From the NCBI GenBank assembly GCA_964645285.1, contig CAZYDR010000102.1:1-13108 (forward strand): a stretch of 13,108 bases of DNA, in the 5' to 3' direction. The stretch is from JAYZAP01 sp964645285 (GTDB lineage: Bacteria > Pseudomonadota > Alphaproteobacteria > JAAXGF01). The position numbers and the translations under genes are program-made. Positions 8,224-13,108 of the stretch are shown here, piece after piece. A model generated the notes under the pieces. The model did no database searches. It was not told the origin of the DNA and saw nothing but the letters and a program-made list of their open reading frames with translations. The first letter of the stretch is position 1; each line of letters opens with the position of its first letter.

Positions 8224-10287
8224 ATGCAACAATCGGTTCAAACGCCCGTTCTAAAATTAGAGAACCTGGCAATCACGTATTCGACGCGGCGCGGCGCCGA
8301 AAAAGCCGTCAAGGATGTGTCTTTTGATATCTGGCCCGGCGACGTGCTGGGGCTGGTCGGGGAGTCCGGTTGCGGCAAGAGCACGCTTGCTTTTTCGATT
8401 ATGAATCATGTGAGCAAAAACGCCGAGATAACGGATGGCCATATCCTGTTTCATGGCGACAATATCGTGAAAAAGAGCGGCCGAGAATTGAACCGTATCC
8501 GCGGCAACGAGATCGCCATGGTTTACCAGGATCCCATGGCGGCGCTAAACCCTTCGCTTCGCATCGGCCCGCAGCTCATCGAGGTGCTGGAGGAACACGG
8601 GGTGTCGAGCGGCGATGAAGCCAGGGCTGACTGTATCCACATGTTGGAACGTGTCCATATGCCGGACACATCCGAGATTATGGAGCGCTATCGCCACCAG
8701 TTGTCGGGCGGGCAACAACAGCGTGTTCTGATCGCCATGGCGCTGCTGACAAACCCTGCCCTGCTGATCATGGATGAGCCGACCACCGGTCTCGATGTCA
8801 CGGTCGAGGCGGGGATACTGGACCTCATTGAAGAGCTGAAGCGTGAGTTTGGCGTAACCATCCTCTTTATCAGTCATAACCTCGGCGTCATTAGCAGGAT
8901 TGCCGACCGCGTGGCCGTGATGTACGCCGGCGAACTGGTCGAGCAAGGTTCCGTTGAGGATATTTTTCGCGATCCCCGGCACCCGTATACGGCCGCGCTC
9001 CTGGACTGCGTGCCGAAGATCAGCGCCACCAGGCAGCCGGAAGCCCTGCAGCCGATCGAGGGAAGAGTACCCGCGCTCCACGAAACGCCGAGCGGATGCA
9101 TCTTTGCGGCCCGTTGTGATCGCGCCCGCGAGCGTTGCCATGAGGAGCACCCTGACATCGTGGAAACCGCTGATGGTAATTTTGTGCGCTGTTTCTTTGC
9201 CGACGATCCAAGCCCCGTCGAGGTGAAAACCCCACAAGCCGACGCCGGATCCTCCCCAAGAGGAGAAGATCTGGTTCTGGAGATCGAAGGATTACGGACC
9301 TTCTACAGAGCGCGGGAAGCGGGACTGGGAGGCTTGGGGGGACGGCACAAAAAGGGCTTTGTGAAAGCAGTCGACGATGTCTCCCTCACGGCACGGAAAA
9401 ACTCCACGGTCGGCATCGTCGGTGAGTCCGGCTGCGGCAAGTCTACATTGGCCAAGTGCATCGTCGGGCTGGAGTCGCCCAATTCCGGAAAAATGGACTT
9501 TATCGGAATTGATGTCGCACGGGTCGTCGAACAGCGCCCTGTCGAGCTGCTTGAAGACCTGCAGATGATTTTCCAGAACCCGGATTCGACACTTAACCCG
9601 AAACGGTCAGTGGGCGAAGCGATCTCACGGCCCCTACAATTGTTCAAAACCGTCCCTCCCGCTGAAATCAGGAAAGAGGTCGTGCGCCTCCTGGATGCCG
9701 TGCGGTTGGGGGAAGCATATTATGACCGCTTGCCCCGTCAACTGAGCGGCGGTGAGAAGCAACGCGTGGCCCTTGCCAGGGCCTTTGCCGGCCGGCCGAA
9801 GCTGGTTCTTTGTGATGAGCCGCTGTCGTCGCTGGACGTATCGGTCCAGGCGGCTGTCATGAACCTGCTGCTGGAGTTCCAGCAGTTATTCGAGACCGCC
9901 ATTTTGCTTATTTCCCACGACCTGAGCGTTATCTACCAATTGTGTGACAACGTCGCGGTGATGTATTTGGGACAATTCTGCGAGACCGGTCCAACCGACG
10001 CCCTGTTCGCGCCGCCCTATCACCCCTATACGGAGGCCTTGCTGTCCGCCGTGCCCATCCTCGACCCAGCGGTGGAAAGGAGCAACATTCGGTTGTCGGG
10101 CGCCGTCCCGAGCGCATTGGATCCACCCTCGGGCTGCCGGTTCCATACCCGCTGTCCCCGCAAGATTGGCCCCATATGCGAACGCGAGGCTCCGCCGTGG
10201 CGCGAGATATCGGGAGAACATCGCATCAACTGTCACATCGACATCGAAGAACTGCGGGCTGTCGAACCAATTTTCAATATCGCGTAA
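8224..10287 (+). CDS. Fused dipeptide ABC transporter ATPase (DppD-DppF in one chain)
   Basis: This 687-residue protein has two complete ABC ATPase modules that are separate subunits in classical Dpp systems. Module 1 has Walker A GESGCGKS (46-53), signature LSGGQ (160-164), Walker B with Asp184-Glu185 and switch His218. Module 2 has Walker A at 400-407, signature LSGGE (507-511), Asp531-Glu532 and His565. Each ends in an oligopeptide-transporter C-terminal region (HPYTAALL, HPYTEALL) with four cysteines: 292, 298, 305, 323 and 638, 644, 652, 670. Equivalent cysteines bind an iron-sulfur cluster in DppD-type ATPases. A charged, Gly-rich linker lies around 326-348. It energises uptake through the two upstream permeases. 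All motifs are intact, so the fusion should be active alone. Confidence 0.9.
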   Translation: MQQSVQTPVLKLENLAITYSTRRGAEKAVKDVSFDIWPGDVLGLVGESGCGKSTLAFSIMNHVSKNAEITDGHILFHGDNIVKKSGRELNRIRGNEIAMVYQDPMAALNPSLRIGPQLIEVLEEHGVSSGDEARADCIHMLERVHMPDTSEIMERYRHQLSGGQQQRVLIAMALLTNPALLIMDEPTTGLDVTVEAGILDLIEELKREFGVTILFISHNLGVISRIADRVAVMYAGELVEQGSVEDIFRDPRHPYTAALLDCVPKISATRQPEALQPIEGRVPALHETPSGCIFAARCDRARERCHEEHPDIVETADGNFVRCFFADDPSPVEVKTPQADAGSSPRGEDLVLEIEGLRTFYRAREAGLGGLGGRHKKGFVKAVDDVSLTARKNSTVGIVGESGCGKSTLAKCIVGLESPNSGKMDFIGIDVARVVEQRPVELLEDLQMIFQNPDSTLNPKRSVGEAISRPLQLFKTVPPAEIRKEVVRLLDAVRLGEAYYDRLPRQLSGGEKQRVALARAFAGRPKLVLCDEPLSSLDVSVQAAVMNLLLEFQQLFETAILLISHDLSVIYQLCDNVAVMYLGQFCETGPTDALFAPPYHPYTEALLSAVPILDPAVERSNIRLSGAVPSALDPPSGCRFHTRCPRKIGPICEREAPPWREISGEHRINCHIDIEELRAVEPIFNIA

Positions 10288-10305
10288 TTCCAACATAGAT
10301 TATGA

Positions 10306-10788
10306 GTGACTGTTATGGACGGAAACGAGCTGGCGGCTCAGTTCATTGCGGACACGCGATGGGACGGTCTGCCCGATGTGGTTCGGCACAAGGCCAAGAT
10401 GTGTCTGGTCGATATCATCGCCGCTATTGTGGCCGGGGTTGCGACGCCAGTCAGTGGCATCGCCGCTGCCTACGCGCCGGTCGCGTGGCCGGGAGACGAC
10501 GCGACAGTCCTGTTACACGGCACGCGCGCGGGGGCTGCCGGCGCGGCCTTTGCCAACGCCTGCGCGGCCAATGCTCTGGATTGCGATGACGGCGGCGCCC
10601 ATACACTGGGACATCCAGGCGCGCAGGTTTTTCCAACAGCGCTGGCCCTGAGCGAGAAGCTGCGACTTGGCGGCGACGCCATGCTGGCGGCCGTGGTTGT
10701 CGGCTAGGAGATTGCTCACCGCTTTGGCCGCTGCTGGCATCGCTATCAGCACCCGGTCTACCAGGCTGACGGCTCCTGGGGCTCGGTG
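10306..10788 (+). pseudogene. MmgE/PrpD family protein, N-terminal part, nonsense codon and IS truncation
   Basis: The N-terminal domain matches the MmgE/PrpD family (2-methylcitrate dehydratase, cis-aconitate decarboxylase and related enzymes). Signature segments are RHKAKMCLVDIIAAIVAG, FANACAANALDCDDGG and HTLGHPGAQVFPTALALSE. The frame stops at TAG 10705-10707, exactly where the family usually has Tyr in VVGYEIAHR. Reading through, homology continues in the same frame with EIAHRFGRCWH, QHPVYQADGSWGSV, then ends at the IS6 edge. Family members are about 450 residues, so about two thirds is missing and does not reappear beyond the IS. The start is GTG 10306 or ATG 10315, 18-27 bases after the ATPase stop, so it was probably the last operon gene. 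It is not expected to be functional. Confidence 0.82.
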
Positions 10789-11597
10789 GGTAGTGTCAGA
10801 GTAAAGCAAACGGGAATGGGAAGGCCGTGATGTTACAGCCCTCAGGCCGCGAGTTGCCGCCACTCGGCCAGGGCGGCGGAGCGGTTTGGCTTGAAGATGT
10901 CGCGGCGGTTGAGGTGGCGGTCCTGATTGAAATGATTATGGATAGAGGCGTGGATGGCGGCGAATTTCTGCAGGGTTTTAACGTCCCTAAACTTCGCCAT
11001 CGCCCGCTCTCGTCGTCGGAACGGCTGATGCGAGTTTTCGGCCCGGTTGTTGAGCCAGCGGCCGCACTAGTAAACGGCAGCGTTACCGATCACTTTCATT
11101 GCCGCACCGTATGAGCGAAGGCGGTCAGTGACGATAGCTCTCGGTCGGCCATAGCGCTTCATCGTCCGCCTCAGAAACTTGAGTGCAGCCTTGCGATCTC
11201 GCTTCTTTGTGACGAGGGATTCTAGGACTTCACCCTCGTGGTCGACCGCCCGCCAGAGGTAGTGGATTTCACCATTGATCCGGACGAATACCTCGTCCAA
11301 ATGCCAGCGCCAGTGGATATCGGCGCGCATTGATGTTGACCGCTTCTTTCTGATTTCCGCTGCAAACATCGGCCCGAACCGGTTCCACCACACGCGAACC
11401 GTCTCGTGGCAGATGTCGATGCCGCGCTCATGGAGCAGATCCTCGACTTGTCGCAGCGATAGGGGAAAACTAATATACATCATCACCGCAAGGCGGATAA
11501 CCTCTGGTGACGTCTTGAAATATCGGAACGGATTTCTCATCCACAGACGCTACGAAACGCGTCTCACCGGCTCAAGCGAGTTTTGTCTGACAATGCC
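10789..11597 (-). mobile_element. IS6-family insertion sequence (about 809 bp)
   Basis: The ends show imperfect inverted repeats: GGTAGTGTCAGA from 10789 on the left and GGCATTGTCAGA read inward from 11597 on the right. They match at 10 of 12 positions, and the spacing fits the usual size of about 0.8 kb. It carries one minus-strand transposase reading frame. The 8 bases outside each end (GCTCGGTG and CTACCACC) differ, so the target duplication expected from a simple IS6 insertion is absent. This suggests that a deletion or other rearrangement joined its right side to new DNA. Exact end positions could be off by a base or two. Confidence 0.75.
10842..11540 (-). pseudogene. IS6-family transposase, interrupted by one in-frame stop
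   Basis: This is a DDE transposase of the IS6 type. The N-terminus MRNPFRYFKTSPEVIRLAV is characteristic, followed by SLRQVEDLLHERGIDICHETV and HWRWHLDEVFV with Asp82. VTDRLRSYGAAM gives Asp139, and RAENSHQPFRRRERAM the likely catalytic Glu. The frame is interrupted at codon 158 (TAG at 11067-11069). Beyond it the same frame continues through CGRWLNNRAENSH to a normal end, LAEWRQLAA, with stop at 10842-10844. Spacing to homologues is preserved, so this is a single substitution rather than a frameshift, probably GAG to TAG. The truncated product lacks the catalytic Glu. Full length would be about 231 residues. The element is probably immobile unless complemented. Confidence 0.85.
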
Positions 11598-11672
11598 CTA
11601 CCACCGTTTCAGATCAGTTTTCCCTTGCATCACCGCGGGCGTCCATACATGACAATGCCGATACGGTCGTTC

Positions 11673-12182
11673 CTACTCCCGGCGCTTCTTCTCCTCGTCG
11701 TGGAGCACCCTGCGCAGGGCCTCGATCATGCTCTCGTAAGCAGCGGTGAGTTGCTCTCTGGCAGACTTCACGCCGTCGTCGGCGAAGTCGTGGTAAGTGA
11801 CAAGGGAGCGTAGGAACCCATCCACCGGCAGGACCTTGACCTGGTCTAGGACGCTCTGCACGGAGGTCAGCTTTCCCATCGTGTCCAGCTTGGCCTCGCC
11901 ATGGAAATGGAGCCCTAACTCGTTGTTCCGATTCCACACCACGTCGGCCGGATACGTGACGCCGTCGGAAACCTTCAGGATGACCTCATCGGGGCCATCG
12001 TACACGCCGTTCAGCCGGACTCGCGCGCCGGTGGCCGATATATCGCGCAGCACGCAGTCGACGACCGACTGGTTGTCGTGGAAGACCAGCTTTGCCGCCT
12101 TGAGCCGGCGCTCGCGCGGGGCGACCCTATGTTGTTGCGTCTGTTCTTCGACCTGCGTGGGCTGCTTTGTTCCGAACGACAT
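11673..12182 (-). CDS. PilZ domain protein (probable c-di-GMP binding)
   Basis: This 169-residue cytoplasmic protein has a PilZ domain at about 19-100. The N-terminal arginine motif is visible as RVAPRERR (19-26), and the second c-di-GMP-binding motif as DISATGARV (47-55), matching the (D/N)xSxxG consensus. The strand-rich part ends in VVWNRNNELGLHF. Residues 101-169 form a predicted helical tail rich in charged residues, ending EEKKRRE, with no recognised domain. PilZ proteins act as effectors of the second messenger in motility, polysaccharide or biofilm control; the target here is unknown. The ATG at 12182 is preferred over the longer frame to 12344 because AGAGGG lies a few bases upstream and homology starts here. 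It has no apparent link to the transport operon. Confidence 0.82.
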   Translation of the reverse strand: MSFGTKQPTQVEEQTQQHRVAPRERRLKAAKLVFHDNQSVVDCVLRDISATGARVRLNGVYDGPDEVILKVSDGVTYPADVVWNRNNELGLHFHGEAKLDTMGKLTSVQSVLDQVKVLPVDGFLRSLVTYHDFADDGVKSAREQLTAAYESMIEALRRVLHDEEKKRRE

Positions 12183-12227
12183 GATTTCCCTCTTTGCCGT
12201 GCCGTGAATATAAGTCGAGATCCCCCG

Positions 12228-12260
12228 GACGACCGCTTGCGGTCGTCGGTAGTATAGCAA
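12228..12260 (-). promoter_or_regulatory. Candidate extended -10 promoter and inverted repeat upstream of the PilZ gene
   Basis: On the minus strand an extended -10 element, TGCTATACT, lies at 12251-12259. Just downstream, a perfect 9-base inverted repeat with a 2-base spacer (12228-12247, GACGACCGC-AA-GCGGTCGTC) would cover the expected transcription start. The PilZ start codon is 46 bases further on. The repeat could be a repressor operator or a hairpin at the 5' end of the transcript. I see no good -35 box, which fits an extended -10 promoter. No T-run follows on either strand to suggest a terminator. Confidence 0.4.
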
Positions 12261-12485
12261 GTTTGGCGTTCGAACGGTACACCCATAACCGATGCGCTGG
12301 GTATCGAGGAGTATCATCTGGCCACGCCGTCGGTCGACATCCACGCCGTGGGTTCCGGCGGCGGCTGTCGTTCCTGAAAACCCCGTCTGGCACGGGTTCT
12401 CGCTCGGTCAGCAGATCGTCTGTTCCGGGGGCCGTCACGTCAATCGGCTTTCGTCTCGAATGGCGGCAGTCTGACCTCCGCGCTA
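12261..12485. other. Gene-free stretch between the PilZ promoter and the second recombinase tail
   Basis: I found no intact gene. On the plus strand 12291-12368 reads DALGIEEYHLATPSVDIHAV followed by GSGGG, then CRS and a stop codon. The TPxVDIHxVGxGGG pattern resembles a conserved segment of hydantoinase/oxoprolinase A subunits, so this may be a scrap of such a gene. The rest shows open frames on both strands but nothing I recognise. Confidence 0.3.
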
Positions 12486-12747
12486 TTTCCCTGTAACTCG
12501 GGGGTTATCAGGGAATTTCGCCGGAGACCGGTTCGCTCAATACTGCGTCCACCACCACTCCCGTTCCGCGATATTGGCAACCACGGCGCAGGCGTGTAAT
12601 AACGTCGTATTTGTCGTAGGTTACGCGGCTATTAGGCTGTGATTCATGGCGCAGAGACGCGAGATTTCCTGCATTTTTCTGCCACTATGCCCACCGTCTC
12701 CCGGGCCTGTTTTTTTTGACCACAGTTTAGGGATCAACCGCATCGGA

Positions 12748-12866
12748 CTATCGCGCGAACCCAAGGATACGACGCTGNNNNNNNNNNCTTCAGGCGGGCC
12801 GCGGTCAATTCCACCGGTTGACGGCCTTCGATAATCGCCTCGACAATATCCGGAGCCAGGAAAGTG
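12748..12866 (-). pseudogene. Second serine recombinase remnant, C-terminal end, with assembly gap
   Basis: On the minus strand, VTFLAPDIVEAIIEGRQPVE followed by LTAARLK is read up to the N run, then QRRILGFAR and TAG at 12748-12750. This matches the end of the recombinase at 545-793 residue for residue in the key motifs. The upstream part is replaced by a transposase tail, so only about 35 residues plus the gap remain. Aligning the two copies gives 33 bases in copy 1 (575-607) against the 10 N, which would restore the frame and about 11 residues. It is non-functional as seen. Confidence 0.78.
12778..12787. other. Assembly gap (10 N)
   Basis: Ten undetermined bases. Comparison with the homologous recombinase tail at 545-620 indicates that about 33 bases belong here, so the N run is a placeholder and not a measured length. 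Coordinates to the right may be about 23 bases short of the true sequence. Confidence 0.8.
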
Positions 12867-12879
12867 ACCGGGTCGGCGT

Positions 12880-13108
12880 TCAGGCGACCAGTCGCTCGTA
12901 ACGATGGTGGAGTCCGCCAACCTGTGGAAGGGCAATAATCTTGCCTGCTTTGGCGTTCTCGATCGGCCGGGGGACAGGGCTGTCCTTACCCAGCGACAAG
13001 TGAGCGCGAGAGCGGTGGTAGTAATCGAAGTACGATGCGAGAATGCGCCGTATGTGCCGCTCGTCGATGACGATCAGGTGGTCGAGGCATTCCCGCCTGA
13101 TCGAGCCG
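12880..13108 (-). CDS. Integrase-core (rve) transposase, C-terminal 75 residues, cut by window end
   Basis: No start codon lies in the window; the frame enters from the right edge and ends at TGA 12880-12882. The visible protein begins GSIRRECLDHLIVIDERHI, continues ILASYFDYYHRSRAHLSLG and ends GGLHHRYERLVA. This is the typical end of stand-alone integrase-core transposases found in alpha- and betaproteobacterial insertion sequences. The catalytic Asp and Glu residues lie outside the window. The gene abuts the broken recombinase at about 12866-12880, so this insertion sequence probably landed in that gene. The exact IS family is uncertain, because several families (IS3, IS481 and relatives) share this fold. 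Confidence 0.8.
   Translation of the reverse strand, partial: GSIRRECLDHLIVIDERHIRRILASYFDYYHRSRAHLSLGKDSPVPRPIENAKAGKIIALPQVGGLHHRYERLVA

Larger units (their letters stand above)
12486..12866. repeat. Recombinase-tail repeat, copy 2 (direct repeat with 284-686)
   Basis: This is the second copy of the repeat, in the same orientation as copy 1. Its left edge again has an inverted repeat, TTTCCCTG (12486-12493) and CAGGGAAT (12509-12516). The element then runs through about 230 bases downstream of the recombinase stop and into the recombinase end. Homology ends at about 12866, where the integrase-core transposase tail begins. Ten N at 12778-12787 mark an assembly gap inside it. Divergence from copy 1 argues for two separate insertions of related elements rather than one recent duplication. 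Confidence 0.75.

Noticed and set aside
1..13108. CRISPR arrays, phage genes, toxin-antitoxin pairs or defence systems
   Set aside because: I looked for regularly spaced repeats, cas, phage structural genes and small paired reading frames and saw none with support.

Overview
The window looks like a piece of an alphaproteobacterial accessory region. Codon use is GC-rich, the transport and oxidase genes are of a type common in Rhizobiales and Rhodospirillales, and the mobile-element remnants (serine recombinase tails, an IS6-family element, an integrase-core transposase) are of a kind typical of that class. This assignment is inferred from protein character, not from any search. A 10-base run of N near the right end suggests a draft or metagenome assembly.

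Layout. Positions 1-283 are non-coding and contain repeated ATTCCCTG motifs. Positions 284-793 hold the 3' end of a minus-strand serine recombinase plus its conserved downstream segment. At about 794 this remnant is joined to a cystathionine gamma-synthase-like PLP gene (to 1858) that has lost its N-terminus. After a 194-base leader with two hairpins comes a colinear plus-strand gene set: homocysteine S-methyltransferase family protein (2053-3006), DadA-type FAD amine or amino-acid oxidoreductase (3019-4317), family 5 solute-binding protein with a Tat-like signal (4496-6145), a terminator hairpin, two Dpp/Opp-type permeases (6278-7222, 7249-8178), a fused double ATPase of DppD-DppF type (8224-10287), and the N-terminal part of an MmgE/PrpD family gene (10306-10788).

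The MmgE/PrpD gene carries a nonsense codon and is cut off by an IS6-family element (about 10789-11597). Its transposase also has an in-frame stop codon, and the element shows no target duplication. Beyond it lies a minus-strand PilZ-domain gene (11673-12182) with a plausible promoter and a perfect inverted repeat at its start region. At 12486-12866 a second, diverged copy of the recombinase tail and its downstream segment appears in the same orientation as the first. It is interrupted by the end of an integrase-core transposase that runs off the window.

How the genes fit together (inference). The central set reads as an uptake-and-breakdown operon: a peptide or opine-like ABC importer feeds a FAD oxidase, a Zn-dependent methyltransferase and, formerly, an MmgE/PrpD enzyme and a PLP gamma-lyase or synthase. 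A methylated or sulfur-containing amino compound is a reasonable guess for the substrate, but the sequence does not prove it. Both outer genes are broken and both ends carry recombinase tails, so the locus looks like a catabolic island whose edges have decayed.
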